Positions 25,454-34,283 of a DNA stretch of 41,943 nt are shown in pieces; position 1 is the stretch's first letter, and each line of letters starts with the position of its first letter. The notes beneath the pieces were generated by a model, which did not search any database, was not told the DNA's origin, and saw only the letters and a program-made list of their open reading frames with translations. Location of the stretch: contig NZ_CDCG01000012.1 in the NCBI RefSeq assembly GCF_000819845.1, positions 17,683-59,625 on the forward strand. Reading direction: 5' to 3'. Position numbers and translations under genes: made by a program. Source of the stretch: Aeromonas enteropelogenes (lineage in GTDB: Bacteria > Pseudomonadota > Gammaproteobacteria > Enterobacterales > Aeromonadaceae).

Positions 25454-25534
25454 GCCAATCAAGCCTTGATGGCTTATGCGTCAAACGTGATAAGCACTTA
25501 ATTTCTAGAAATACATTAACTAAGGAGAGGAACC

Positions 25535-27013
25535 GTGAACATTCTCGGTTATTTACAAAAGATCGGCCGTGCCCTGATGGTGCCGGTAGCGGTGTTGCCT
25601 GCCGCTGCGATCCTGATGGGGGTTGGCTACTGGATTGACCCGAATGGTTGGGGTGGTGACAGCGCGCTGGCTGCCTTCCTGATCAAGGCGGGCGCCGCCA
25701 TTATCGACAACATGTCCGTGCTGTTTGCGGTCGGTGTCGCCTATGGTATGTCCAAAGATAAAGACGGTTCTGCCGCACTGGCCGGTCTGGTCGGTTTCCT
25801 GGTAGTGACCACCCTTCTGAGCCCGGGCGCGGTTGCCCAGATCAAGAGCATCCCGCTGGAAGAAGTTCCGGCCGCGTTTGGCAAGATCAACAACCAGTTC
25901 GTGGGTATCCTGTGTGGTGTTATCGCCGCTGAGCTGTATAACCGCTTCAGCAGCGTCGAGCTGCACAAGGCACTCTCCTTCTTCTCCGGCCGTCGTCTGG
26001 TGCCGATCGTGACCTCAGTGGTGATGATCATCGTATCCTTCATCCTGATGGCCGTATGGCCTGCCATCTATGGCGGTCTGGTCGGTTTCGGTGAGTCCAT
26101 CGTGAGCCTGGGCTCCACTGGCGCCGGTATCTACGCCTTCTTCAACCGTCTGCTGATCCCGATCGGTCTGCACCACGCCCTGAACTCCGTGTTCTGGTTC
26201 AACGTGGCCGGTATCAACGACATCCCGAACTTCCTGGGTGGTCAGGCTACCATCGATGCCGCGCTGGCCGCTGGCAAGAGCCTGGATCAGGTGAAAGGCG
26301 TGGTCGGTATGTACCAGGCTGGCTTCTTCCCCATCATGATGTTCGGTCTGCCGGGTGCCGCGCTGGCTATCTACCACTCCGCCAAGAAAGAGAACAAAGA
26401 GAAAGTTGCGTCCATCATGATCGCCGCCGCTTTCGCCTCCTTCTTCACTGGTGTAACCGAGCCGCTCGAGTTCTCCTTCATGTTCGTGGCGCCGGTGCTG
26501 TATGTCATCCACGCCGTGCTGACCGGTATCTCCGTGTTCATCGCCGCCTCCATGCACTGGATGGCCGGTTTCGGCTTCAGTGCCGGTCTGGTGGATATGG
26601 TGCTCTCCAGCCGCAACCCGCTGGCGACCAACTGGTACATGCTGATTGCTCAGGGTCTGGTGTTCTTCGGTCTGTACTACGTGGTCTTCCGCGCCGTCAT
26701 CGCCAAGCTGAATCTGAAGACCCCGGGTCGTGAAGAGGAAGAGGAGAGCGCTCCGGCGGTTGCTCAGACTACCGACCGTACCGAACTGGCCAAGCAGTAC
26801 CTGGAAGTGCTGGGTGGTCATGACAACCTGGTCACCATCGATGCCTGCATCACCCGTCTGCGTCTGACCCTGAAAGATCGCAGCATCGTTGACGAGCGCA
26901 AGCTCAAAGCCCTGGGCGCGGCCGGTGTGGTCAAGCTCGGTGAGCAGAACCTGCAGGTGATTCTGGGCCCATTGGCCGAAATCATCGCCGGTGAGATGAA
27001 GGCCCTGCGTTAA
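25535..27013 (+). CDS. nagE: PTS N-acetylglucosamine transporter, EIICB (no EIIA)
   Basis: NagE imports GlcNAc and phosphorylates it to GlcNAc-6-P. The 492 residues form a EIIC membrane domain (about 1-385, with GLHHALNSVFWF and the TEPLEFSF motif) and a C-terminal EIIB domain (about 415-490). The phosphorylated cysteine is in TIDACITRLRLTLKD. E. coli NagE is about 648 residues with a fused EIIA, which is absent here, so phosphate probably comes from the free glucose-type EIIA (Crr). The start is GTG 25535, with AAGGAGAGG just upstream. Divergent from nagBAC and sharing its operators. Confidence 0.96.
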   Translation: MNILGYLQKIGRALMVPVAVLPAAAILMGVGYWIDPNGWGGDSALAAFLIKAGAAIIDNMSVLFAVGVAYGMSKDKDGSAALAGLVGFLVVTTLLSPGAVAQIKSIPLEEVPAAFGKINNQFVGILCGVIAAELYNRFSSVELHKALSFFSGRRLVPIVTSVVMIIVSFILMAVWPAIYGGLVGFGESIVSLGSTGAGIYAFFNRLLIPIGLHHALNSVFWFNVAGINDIPNFLGGQATIDAALAAGKSLDQVKGVVGMYQAGFFPIMMFGLPGAALAIYHSAKKENKEKVASIMIAAAFASFFTGVTEPLEFSFMFVAPVLYVIHAVLTGISVFIAASMHWMAGFGFSAGLVDMVLSSRNPLATNWYMLIAQGLVFFGLYYVVFRAVIAKLNLKTPGREEEEESAPAVAQTTDRTELAKQYLEVLGGHDNLVTIDACITRLRLTLKDRSIVDERKLKALGAAGVVKLGEQNLQVILGPLAEIIAGEMKALR

Positions 27014-27062
27014 TCGGGCGCCAAGCTCGCCTCAAGTCTAAGTCCATTGTTGACATAACTAA

Positions 27063-27081
27063 GGGCCCCGCTTAGGGGCCC
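27063..27081 (+). other. Hairpin between nagE and chitobiase gene
   Basis: GGGCCCC and GGGGCCC form a strong 7-bp stem with loop GCTTA but no U-tract. It could stabilise the nagE 3' end while allowing read-through into the chitobiase gene 55 bases further on. Confidence 0.45.
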
Positions 27082-27135
27082 AATATAAAAAAAGCCAAGA
27101 AATTCCAACCTTTACTTCAAATGAGAGCAGCAGTT

Positions 27136-29793
27136 ATGAACTTGAAACATTCTCTGTTAGCCATTGCCATGTCTACCGTTTTTGCCACCCAGGTACAGGC
27201 AGCCGATGCCGCCAAGCAAGCCGTGGTCGACTCCCTCGCCAATAACCTGGTGGTCAAGTATGAAGTGGTCACCAACGACGGTGCCGGTCTCGATTGCCAG
27301 GCGCTGGGCTCCGAGTGGGCGAGCTGTGGCGTTGCCAAGCTGCACCTGACCAACACCGGTGCCGATGTGACCTCCAAGGACTGGAGCCTCTATGTCTCCT
27401 CCATCCGCCGCATCCAGCGGGTGGACAACGACCAGTTCACCATTACCCACCTCACTGGCGACCTCTATCGTTTGACGCCGACCGAGAAGTTCCAGGGGTT
27501 TGCCAAGGATGCGACCGTGGAAGTGCCGCTGGTCGTGGAGTACTGGGTATTGTTCGAATCTGACATCATGCCGAACTGGTATGTGGCCAGCGAAGGGGCC
27601 GAGCCGAAAGTGCTGGCCAGCATGAGCAACATCAATGATGCCACCACCTACGAGAAGCCGATGCCGGCCGATGGCTGGAAGCGCACCAAGGATGACAACA
27701 ACATCCTGATGAACAGCGAGACCCGTTTTGCTGCCAACCAGACCAGCACCCTGCTGCCGGCGGGCAAGATCGACAACCAGATCCTGCCGACCCCGATGAA
27801 GCAGGTAGTGAAAGCCGGTCCGCAGGTCGACTTCTCCACCATCAAGCTCAACGCCCTTGATCTGCCGACCGATCGCGCCGAGACCCTGAAGGCTCAACTG
27901 ACCAAGCTGGGTGTTACCCTCTCCGACACCGGCTATCCAGTGACCATCAAACTTGGCAGCAAGGTCAAGCAGGCCGAAGGCTACGACATGACCATCGGCC
28001 AGAAGGGCACCGTCATCCAGGGCCATGACATTGCGGGTGCCTTCTGGGGCGCGCAATCCCTGGTCTCCCTGCTGGGCGTCGATGACAAGCTGGTCTCCCC
28101 GATGAGTGTCGAGGATGCGCCGCGCTTCGAATACCGTGGCATGCAGACCGACGTGGCCCGTCACTTCCGCAGCCTGGACACCATGAAGAAGCTGGTTGAC
28201 CAGATGTCCGCCACCAAGCTCAACGTGCTGCACCTGGGGCTGACCAACGATGAAGGCTGGCGTATCGAGATCCCGGGCCTGCCGGAGTTGACCGATGTCG
28301 GCAGCAAGCGTTGCCACGATCTCTCCGAGACCCAGTGCCTGCTGCCGCAGCTCGGCTCCGGCCCGACCAGCGACAACATGGGTACCGGTTTCTACAGCAA
28401 GGCAGACTACGTCGAGCTGGTGCGTTATGCCAAGGCTCGCGGCGTGACCGTGATCCCCGAGATCAACATGCCGGCCCACGCCCGTGCCGCCGTGGTTTCC
28501 ATGGAGGCACGCTACAAGCGTCTGATGGCAGAAGGCAAAGAGGCCGAAGCTAACCAGTTCCGTCTGACTGACCCGGCGGATACCTCCAACGTCACCTCGG
28601 TGCAGTTCTACGACAAGATGTCCTTCATCAACCCCTGCCAGCCGGGTGCCGCCACCTTCGTGGCCAAGGTGATGGATGAAGTGGCCAAGATGCACGAGGC
28701 CGCTGGCCAGCCGCTTACCGCTTGGCACTACGGTGGTGACGAAGCGAAGAACATCATGCTGGGTGGTGGTTATCAAGACCCGAACGTCACCAAACCGGAA
28801 GAGCTGGTGGGTTGGCGCGGCAATACCGACTGGAGCAAGCAGGACAAGCCGTTTGGCAAGTCCCCCATGTGCCAGAAGATGATCGAGGATGGCAAGATCA
28901 AGGACGTGGCCGAGCTGCCGGTCTACTTCGCCAAGGAAGTGAGCGAGATGGTCAAGGGCCACGGCTTCTCCACCCTGCAGGCGTGGGAAGATGGTCTGAA
29001 GTACGCCAAGGATGCCAGCGTGTTCGCCACCGACAAGACCCGTGTCAACTTCTGGGAGACCCTCTACTGGGGTGGCTTCAACGAAGCGATGAAGTGGGCT
29101 CACAACGGTTATGACGTGGTGCTCTCCAACCCGGATTACCTCTACTTCGACTTCCCGAACGAGGTGCATCCGGCCGAGCGTGGCTACTACTGGGCAACCC
29201 GTTTCAACGACACCCGCAAGGTGTTCGCCTTCGCCCCGGAAAACCTGCCGCAGAACGCCGAGACCTCGGTTGACCGCGACGGCAACGCCTTCGTGGCCAA
29301 GGGTGACCAGGAGCCGGTCAAGTTCAAGGGTATCTCCGGTCAGCAGTGGAGCGAAACCGTGCGCACCGACGCCCAGTATGAGTACATGGTTTACCCCCGT
29401 GTCTTCTCCGTGGCCGAGCGTGCCTGGCACAAGGGTGGCTTCGAGCTGGATTACGTGAAGGGCCGCGAGTTCTCCGGTGAGACCAAGCACGTCAACAAGG
29501 CCACTCTGAACAAAGAGTGGAACCAGTTTGCCAACCTACTGGGTCAGCGCGTACTGCCCAAGCTCGATCAGGCCGGTGTCGAATACCGCCTCTCCGTACC
29601 GGGCGCCAAGGTGGTGAACGGTGTGCTGGAAGCGAACGTGGATCTGCCGGGCCTGCCCATCCAGTACAGCCTGGATGGCACCACCTGGACTGCCTACGAC
29701 GCTGCAGCCAAGCCGAGCGTGACCGGCAAGGTCTACCTGCGCACTGTCAGCTTCGATGGCAAGCGTACCAGCCGTGTGACCGAGCTGAACTGA
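27136..29793 (+). CDS. chb: Chitobiase (beta-N-acetylhexosaminidase, GH20), secreted
   Basis: This 885-residue enzyme splits chitobiose and short chito-oligomers to GlcNAc. A Sec signal peptide (MNLKHSLLAIAMSTVFATQVQA) leads into a carbohydrate-binding CHB_HEX domain (about 25-180), a GH20b domain (about 215-325), the GH20 barrel (about 330-770) and a C-terminal chitobiase domain (about 800-885). The catalytic pair Asp535-Glu536 stands in WHYGGDEAKN. Other GH20 features are FRSLDTMKKLVDQM and VIPEINMPAHARA. I take ATG 27136, which starts the signal peptide; ATG 27121 in frame would add five residues, and neither has a strong ribosome-binding site. Its place after nagE links chitin breakdown to GlcNAc uptake. 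Confidence 0.95.
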   Translation: MNLKHSLLAIAMSTVFATQVQAADAAKQAVVDSLANNLVVKYEVVTNDGAGLDCQALGSEWASCGVAKLHLTNTGADVTSKDWSLYVSSIRRIQRVDNDQFTITHLTGDLYRLTPTEKFQGFAKDATVEVPLVVEYWVLFESDIMPNWYVASEGAEPKVLASMSNINDATTYEKPMPADGWKRTKDDNNILMNSETRFAANQTSTLLPAGKIDNQILPTPMKQVVKAGPQVDFSTIKLNALDLPTDRAETLKAQLTKLGVTLSDTGYPVTIKLGSKVKQAEGYDMTIGQKGTVIQGHDIAGAFWGAQSLVSLLGVDDKLVSPMSVEDAPRFEYRGMQTDVARHFRSLDTMKKLVDQMSATKLNVLHLGLTNDEGWRIEIPGLPELTDVGSKRCHDLSETQCLLPQLGSGPTSDNMGTGFYSKADYVELVRYAKARGVTVIPEINMPAHARAAVVSMEARYKRLMAEGKEAEANQFRLTDPADTSNVTSVQFYDKMSFINPCQPGAATFVAKVMDEVAKMHEAAGQPLTAWHYGGDEAKNIMLGGGYQDPNVTKPEELVGWRGNTDWSKQDKPFGKSPMCQKMIEDGKIKDVAELPVYFAKEVSEMVKGHGFSTLQAWEDGLKYAKDASVFATDKTRVNFWETLYWGGFNEAMKWAHNGYDVVLSNPDYLYFDFPNEVHPAERGYYWATRFNDTRKVFAFAPENLPQNAETSVDRDGNAFVAKGDQEPVKFKGISGQQWSETVRTDAQYEYMVYPRVFSVAERAWHKGGFELDYVKGREFSGETKHVNKATLNKEWNQFANLLGQRVLPKLDQAGVEYRLSVPGAKVVNGVLEANVDLPGLPIQYSLDGTTWTAYDAAAKPSVTGKVYLRTVSFDGKRTSRVTELN

Positions 29794-29815
29794 TAGCGCT
29801 CAATCCATAACGCAA

Positions 29816-29871
29816 GGTGGGTCGCAAGACCCGCCTTTCCCAAGACCGGTGGTCATCGGTCTTGGGAAAGG
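29816..29871 (+). repeat. Two adjacent inverted repeats after chitobiase
   Basis: GGTGGGTC/GACCCGCC (29816-29835, loop GCAA) is followed by a perfect 15-bp inverted repeat, CCTTTCCCAAGACCG and CGGTCTTGGGAAAGG (29834-29871, 8-base loop). The two share two bases. Neither has a U-tract. Confidence 0.6.
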
Positions 29872-29926
29872 TTGACTATGCGTGTGAGCCTTTGTTGTGT
29901 GTATTGTCTGTTTTTCATCACCTTCT

Positions 29927-29952
29927 GCCCCGCCTCGTGCGGGGCTTTTTTT
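29927..29952 (+). terminator. Rho-independent terminator downstream of chitobiase gene
   Basis: GCCCCGC and GCGGGGC with loop CTCGT, then T7. It ends the nagE/chitobiase unit before glnS. Confidence 0.88.
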
Positions 29953-30129
29953 GTGCTTTTTGCTGGAGTTCTTCCCCTGGGCGCTATTTTTGGCGCGTCA
30001 ATGGCATGGAACGGCCAAATTCAGGTTGAGGCAGGGCGCGTAATGAGGGATCATATCTGGCTTGACGGCGGGGGGATGAGGGTGCCAGCCGGCACAACTT
30101 CCGCCAGTGACGCTTTTTTGAGGTGAGCC
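29953..30129 (+). other. glnS leader region, no gene seen
   Basis: These 177 bases separate the terminator from glnS and should hold its promoter, but no convincing -35/-10 pair stands out. A GTGCC/GGCAC hairpin lies inside a possible GGCGG/CCGCC stem, and T6 sits seven bases after it, just before the glnS ribosome-binding site. An attenuator-like role is possible but weakly supported. Confidence 0.3.
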
Positions 30130-31791
30130 ATGAGTCAGGCGAACAGCCCAACTAACTTTATCCGTCAGATCATTGATGAGGATCTGGCCAGTGGTAAGCA
30201 CGACCGCGTGCATACCCGTTTTCCGCCCGAGCCGAACGGTTATCTTCACATCGGCCACGCCAAGTCCATCTGCCTGAACTTTGGCATCGCCCGTGACTAC
30301 CAGGGCCAGTGCAACCTGCGTTTCGATGACACCAACCCGGTCAAAGAAGACATCGAGTATGTCGAGTCCATCAAGCAGGACGTGCAGTGGCTGGGCTTCC
30401 AGTGGAATGGCGAGATCTGCTACTCCTCCGACTATTTCGACAAGCTGCACGGCTATGCCGTTGAGCTTATCGAAAAAGGGCTGGCCTATGTGGACGAGCT
30501 GACCCCCGAGCAGATGCGCGAATACCGCGGCACCCTGACCGCCCCGGGCAAGAACAGCCCGTTCCGCGATCGCTCCGTGGAAGAGAACCTGGCGCTGTTC
30601 GAGAAGATGAAGAACGGCGAGTTTGCCGAAGGCACCGCCTGCCTGCGCGCCAAGATCGACATGGCCTCTCCCTTCATGGTGATGCGTGACCCCGTCATCT
30701 ATCGCATCAAGTTTGCCCACCACCACCAGACCGGTGACAAGTGGTGCATCTATCCGATGTACGACTTCACCCACTGCATCTCGGACGCCCTGGAGGGGAT
30801 CACCCACTCCATCTGTACCCTGGAGTTCCAGGACAACCGTCGTCTCTATGACTGGGTGCTGGACAACATCACCATCGACTGCCATCCGCGTCAGTACGAG
30901 TTCTCCCGTCTGAACCTCGAATACACCGTCATGTCCAAGCGCAAGCTGAACCTGCTGGTGACCGAGAAGCACGTGGATGGTTGGGATGATCCGCGCATGC
31001 TGACCGTCTCCGGTCTGCGCCGCCGTGGCTATACCCCGGCCTCCATCCGCGAGTTCTGCAAGCGCATCGGTGTGACCAAGCAGGACAACATCGTCGAGAT
31101 GAGCATGCTGGAAGCCTGCATCCGCGAAGATCTCAACGAGAATGCCCCGCGCGCCATGGCCGTGCTGAATCCGGTGAAGGTCGTCATCGAGAACCTAGCG
31201 GCCGACGAAGTGCTGACCGCGCCGGCTCACCCGAGCAAGGCCGAGATGGGTACCCGCGAGCTGAATTTCACCCGCGAGATCTTCATCGACGAGGCTGACT
31301 TCAAAGAGGAAGCCAACAAGCAGTTCAAGCGTCTGGTGCTGGGCAAGGAAGTGCGTCTGCGCAACGCCTATGTCATCAAGGCTGAACGGGTCGAGAAGGA
31401 TGCCGACGGCAAGGTCACCTGCATCTACTGCTCTTACGATGCCGACACCCTGGGCAAGGATCCGGCCGATGGCCGCAAGGTGAAAGGGGTGATCCACTGG
31501 GTCAGCGCCACTCACTCCCTGCCTGCCGAAGTGCGTCTCTATGACCGCCTGTTCAAGGTGCCAAATCCGGGTGCCGAAGAGGACTTCGAAGCCGCACTCA
31601 ACCCGGACTCTCTGGTGATCGTTCAGGGTGCCCGCGTCGAGGCTTCCCTCAAGAACGCCCAGCCGGAGCAGGCTTACCAGTTTGAGCGCGAAGGCTACTT
31701 CTGCGCCGACAACAAGCTCTCCAGCCCGGAGCACCTGGTGTTCAACCGCACCGTGGCCCTGCGCGACTCCTGGGGCAAGGTAGAAGGCTAA
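30130..31791 (+). CDS. glnS: Glutaminyl-tRNA synthetase
   Basis: GlnRS charges tRNA-Gln with glutamine. The 553 residues show the class I signature HIGH at 40-43 ([14 protein letters not shown]) and the KMSKS-equivalent VMSKRKL near 267-273. The Rossmann-fold catalytic domain (about 25-340) and C-terminal beta-barrel anticodon-binding domains follow. GAGG and GTGAGCC precede ATG 30130. The position after the nag genes matches E. coli, where glnS follows nagE. Confidence 0.98.
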   Translation: MSQANSPTNFIRQIIDEDLASGKHDRVHTRFPPEPNGYLHIGHAKSICLNFGIARDYQGQCNLRFDDTNPVKEDIEYVESIKQDVQWLGFQWNGEICYSSDYFDKLHGYAVELIEKGLAYVDELTPEQMREYRGTLTAPGKNSPFRDRSVEENLALFEKMKNGEFAEGTACLRAKIDMASPFMVMRDPVIYRIKFAHHHQTGDKWCIYPMYDFTHCISDALEGITHSICTLEFQDNRRLYDWVLDNITIDCHPRQYEFSRLNLEYTVMSKRKLNLLVTEKHVDGWDDPRMLTVSGLRRRGYTPASIREFCKRIGVTKQDNIVEMSMLEACIREDLNENAPRAMAVLNPVKVVIENLAADEVLTAPAHPSKAEMGTRELNFTREIFIDEADFKEEANKQFKRLVLGKEVRLRNAYVIKAERVEKDADGKVTCIYCSYDADTLGKDPADGRKVKGVIHWVSATHSLPAEVRLYDRLFKVPNPGAEEDFEAALNPDSLVIVQGARVEASLKNAQPEQAYQFEREGYFCADNKLSSPEHLVFNRTVALRDSWGKVEG

Positions 31792-31847
31792 GTGAGCAGG
31801 GTAGGGGTGACCCTGCCCTCTGTTTGGCTATTCACTTCGTCCGCGAC

Positions 31848-31881
31848 AATAAAAAAGCCAGCATCAGCTGGCTTTTTTATT
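31848..31881. terminator. Bidirectional terminator between glnS and fur
   Basis: AAAAAAGCCAGC and GCTGGCTTTTTT form a perfect stem with loop ATCA and A/T tracts on both sides. Confidence 0.92.
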
Positions 31882-31907
31882 GTCCGTCATTCAGTGTGTC
31901 TGGCGGA

Positions 31908-32336
31908 TTAGTCGTCGTGCTTGCACTCGCCTGCAGCACAGTGACCATAGAGGTAGAGGCTGTGGTTGGTGAGACGAATGTTGTGCTTCTTGGCGATGTC
32001 GCGCTGGCGCTCTTCGATCACCTCGTCGGAAAACTCGATCACCTTGCCACAGTCGAGGCAGACCAGGTGGTCGTGGTGCTCCTGGGTAGCCAGCTCGAAC
32101 ACAGATTTGCCCCCCTCGAAGTGGTGGCGGGTGACGATGCCGGCATCATCAAACTGGTTGAGAACACGGTAGACGGTGGCAAGACCGATCTCTTCGCCAA
32201 GATCGATAAGTCGCTTATAGAGATCTTCGGCGCTGGTGTGTTGGCAGTCCGGCTGTTGCAGGATTTCCAGAATTTTGACTCGGGGCAAGGTGATCTTGAG
32301 CCCGGCCTTTTTTAACGCTTGGTTGTTGTCTGCCAT
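31908..32336 (-). CDS. fur: Ferric uptake regulator Fur
   Basis: Fur is an Fe2+-dependent repressor of iron acquisition genes. The 142 residues have the N-terminal winged helix (ALKKAGLKITLPRVKILEIL, with LATVYRVLNQFDDAGIV as recognition and wing). The C-terminal dimerisation domain has the metal-binding HHDHLVCLDCGKVIEF and the His/Cys-rich tail GHCAAGECKHDD. ATG 32336 follows a leader of about 80 bases. The ribosome-binding site is poor, and a 13-codon overlapping open frame (32312-32353) begins before it. Confidence 0.98.
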   Translation of the reverse strand: MADNNQALKKAGLKITLPRVKILEILQQPDCQHTSAEDLYKRLIDLGEEIGLATVYRVLNQFDDAGIVTRHHFEGGKSVFELATQEHHDHLVCLDCGKVIEFSDEVIEERQRDIAKKHNIRLTNHSLYLYGHCAAGECKHDD

Positions 32337-32420
32337 ATTCTACTTATTCGCATTCTCGAAGGTGGGTTTATTCTGAGGGACTGCCGCGGGAATGGCAACC
32401 TTGAACTCGCTTGGCCTGTC

Positions 32421-32426
32421 ATTATA
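32421..32426 (-). promoter_or_regulatory. Predicted fur -10 element
   Basis: A perfect TATAAT lies on the minus strand about 85 bases before the fur start codon. No good -35 hexamer is seen at the normal distance, and no Fur box was recognised here. Confidence 0.45.
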
Positions 32427-32576
32427 GGGCGGCATCCCCAAAAATAAACCCGCTAATTCAAAGGGTTTAGCCAAGGATCCCACTCTGTATCGAAAAAATC
32501 TATCGTGAGGTTCGGCTTGTCGATAGCCTGTATGTTGATAAAATGTAACTTCTGTATATCTGGTCGGATGAGATCC

Positions 32577-33056
32577 ATGGATTGGCTTTTTGACAAGGCA
32601 GCGCGAGTGCGCCGTGCCCTCAATGCCTGGCCCCCTTTCTGGGGGGCCGGCATCAAGATAGAGACCCTGAGCGATGATTTTCGCTACTGCAGGGTGACCC
32701 TCAAGTCCCGCTGGTGGAACAAGAACGCCAACCGCACCCAGTTCGGTGGCAGTATGTTTGCCATGACGGACCCCATCTATCCACTGATGCTGATGGGGCA
32801 CTTCAAGAACCGTTACTACGTGTGGGACAAGGCGGGCAGCATCAATTACATCAAGCCCGGCAAGGGCAAGCTGGTGGCCGAGTTCACCCTGACCGAGGGC
32901 AAACTGGCATCGATCGTGGCGGCAACGGCTGCGGGGGACAAGCACTTCCCCGAGTTTGAAGTGACGGTGCAGGACAGCCGGGGCGAGCTGGTCGCTCAGG
33001 TCAAGCGCACCCTCTACGTTCGGGCACGGCCGGAACACAGAAATGGCGCAGAATGA
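32577..33056 (+). CDS. DUF4442 hotdog-fold thioesterase-like protein
   Basis: The product has 159 residues from ATG 32577 (MDWLFDKAARVRRALNAWPP). ATG 32568 in frame would add three residues, and neither has a clear ribosome-binding site. DUF4442 features are RWWNKNANRTQFGGSMFAMT, corresponding to the hotdog central helix, followed by DPIYPLMLM and a C-terminal strand region with VAQVKRTLYVR. A thioesterase-like role is inferred from fold only. It lies on the opposite strand between fur and fldA, genes that are neighbours in E. coli, so it looks like a local insertion. Confidence 0.88.
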   Translation: MDWLFDKAARVRRALNAWPPFWGAGIKIETLSDDFRYCRVTLKSRWWNKNANRTQFGGSMFAMTDPIYPLMLMGHFKNRYYVWDKAGSINYIKPGKGKLVAEFTLTEGKLASIVAATAAGDKHFPEFEVTVQDSRGELVAQVKRTLYVRARPEHRNGAE

Positions 33057-33069
33057 CGTTTGTACAAAA

Positions 33070-33100
33070 ACAACAAGGGCCCCGTCGGGGCCCTTGTTGT
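33070..33100. terminator. Terminator between DUF4442 gene and fldA
   Basis: ACAACAAGGGCCCC and GGGGCCCTTGTTGT form a perfect 14-bp stem with a 3-base loop. The T-run is on the minus-strand side, so it mainly ends the fldA transcript. Confidence 0.85.
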
Positions 33101-33125
33101 GTTCAGAGAAGATGCAGGGGCGGGA

Positions 33126-33650
33126 TCACTCCAGCTCAGCCAGGCACATCTCTTCATGCAGCTGCTTGCACCAGCCCTTGACACGCTCGGCAGTCAGCTC
33201 CGGCTGGCGATCCTCGTCGATACCCAGACCGACGAAGTGCTTGTCGTCTACCAGTGCCTTGGAGGCTTCAAACTCGTAACCGGCAGTCGGCCAGTGGCCG
33301 ATGATGATGGCGCCTTTGGCTTCGACGATGTCGCGCAGAGTGCCCATGGCATCAAGGAAATATTCGGCATAGTCTTCCTGATCGCCGCATCCGAAGATGG
33401 CGACCAGCTTGTTGTTGAAGTCGATTTCGCCCAAGTCAGGGAAGAAGTCATCCCAGTCGGCCTGGGCTTCACCGTAGTACCAAGTCGGGATACCGAACAT
33501 CAGCAGATCGAAGTTCTCGATGTCGGCCTTGCTGCTCTTGGCGATGTCACGGACTTCAATCAGTTGCTTGCCCAGTTCTTTCTGGATCATCTTGGCGACA
33601 GCTTCGGTATTACCGGTATCGCTGCCGAAAAACAGACCTACACTTGCCAT
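33126..33650 (-). CDS. fldA: Flavodoxin 1
   Basis: FldA is a small FMN electron carrier used by reductive enzymes, including NifJ-type oxidoreductases. The 174 residues show the FMN phosphate loop FGSDTGNTEAVAKMI (8-22), the PTWYYGEAQADWDDF segment with the first stacking Trp, and FGCGDQEDYAEYFLDA with the second stacking Tyr. The length and long-chain insertion agree with FldA. It follows ybfE by 39 bases on the same strand, as in E. coli. Confidence 0.97.
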   Translation of the reverse strand: MASVGLFFGSDTGNTEAVAKMIQKELGKQLIEVRDIAKSSKADIENFDLLMFGIPTWYYGEAQADWDDFFPDLGEIDFNNKLVAIFGCGDQEDYAEYFLDAMGTLRDIVEAKGAIIIGHWPTAGYEFEASKALVDDKHFVGLGIDEDRQPELTAERVKGWCKQLHEEMCLAELE

Positions 33651-33689
33651 AGTGTTTAGTTACCCGTGTTTGGTGTTAATGCTTAACGC

Positions 33690-33986
33690 TCAGACTGCAA
33701 TGTCCACCGGATAGGCGGACTCAATCTGTTGTTTCAGGATAGATTGGATCAGCTCGGCTCGGCTGATGTTCTGTTGTAACGCAAGTTGGTTCAGGCGCTC
33801 CAGCAACTCGGCCTCCACCTTTAACTCTACCCGCTTCAGCCCATTTTCCCGATCGCGTTTAAGCTGGTTACGCTTGTTGATCTTGAGCTGGGTCTCGCGG
33901 GGGAGTGGGTTGGTCTTTGGCCTGCCGGGGCGCTTCTCATTTGCGAACAGATCCAGTGTTGTTCGATCAGTTTGCTGTTTGGCCAT
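33690..33986 (-). CDS. ybfE: LexA-regulated RHH-type protein YbfE
   Basis: The 98-residue protein has a basic N-terminal half (RPGRPKTNPLPRETQLKINK) and a ribbon-helix-helix-like C-terminal region (LKRVELKVEAELLERLNQLA, then ISRAELIQSILKQQIE). It matches YbfE, which in E. coli is in the SOS regulon. I found no clear LexA box (CTG-N10-CAG) in the short gap upstream, so control may come from a promoter further up. It lies between the DUF2788 gene and fldA, with small gaps suggesting an operon. Confidence 0.92.
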   Translation of the reverse strand: MAKQQTDRTTLDLFANEKRPGRPKTNPLPRETQLKINKRNQLKRDRENGLKRVELKVEAELLERLNQLALQQNISRAELIQSILKQQIESAYPVDIAV

Positions 33987-34006
33987 ACATCACAGACGAA
34001 AAAAAG

Positions 34007-34228
34007 TTAGCCGAGACCTGAGCCTTCCCAGCCCAGTTCAATCAGCCCCTTGGCGACAAAACCTGCGCAACCCAGAAACAGCACCAACCAGACGATGAAA
34101 CGGCCGAAACGGGGCACGTTGCCGCGTTTAAGGACGTCCTGAATGGCAAGGCCAATCAATATGAAGATGGCCACAAAGAATAACTTCAGGCCCAAACTTT
34201 CGATCAGGTCGATATGTTCACTTAGCAT
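34007..34228 (-). CDS. DUF2788 small membrane protein
   Basis: The product has 73 residues and two hydrophobic helices, LGLKLFFVAIFILIGLAIQDV (12-32) and FIVWLVLFLGCAGFVAKGLIE (about 44-64). A basic loop, KRGNVPRFGR, separates them, as in DUF2788. Its function is not known. AAGGAG stands about 12 bases before ATG 34228. It sits between ybfF and ybfE on the same strand; E. coli lacks it at this place as I recall. Confidence 0.88.
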   Translation of the reverse strand: MLSEHIDLIESLGLKLFFVAIFILIGLAIQDVLKRGNVPRFGRFIVWLVLFLGCAGFVAKGLIELGWEGSGLG

Positions 34229-34283
34229 GGATTGCGCACACTCCTTATGACCGGCGCACTATATCACAAAGGATTTGAAACTG

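Noticed and set aside
27157..29490. A 777-codon open frame antisense to the chitobiase gene
   Set aside because: It is a shadow of GC-rich codon use, with no ribosome-binding site or domain signature, and the sense frame is a clear GH20 enzyme.
29878..30126. Open frame of 82 codons between chitobiase gene and glnS
   Set aside because: It runs through the intrinsic terminator at 29927-29952, has no ribosome-binding site and no recognisable protein features.
33987..34006. LexA box before ybfE
   Set aside because: E. coli ybfE is SOS-controlled, but no CTG-N10-CAG dyad is visible in this short gap or just upstream.
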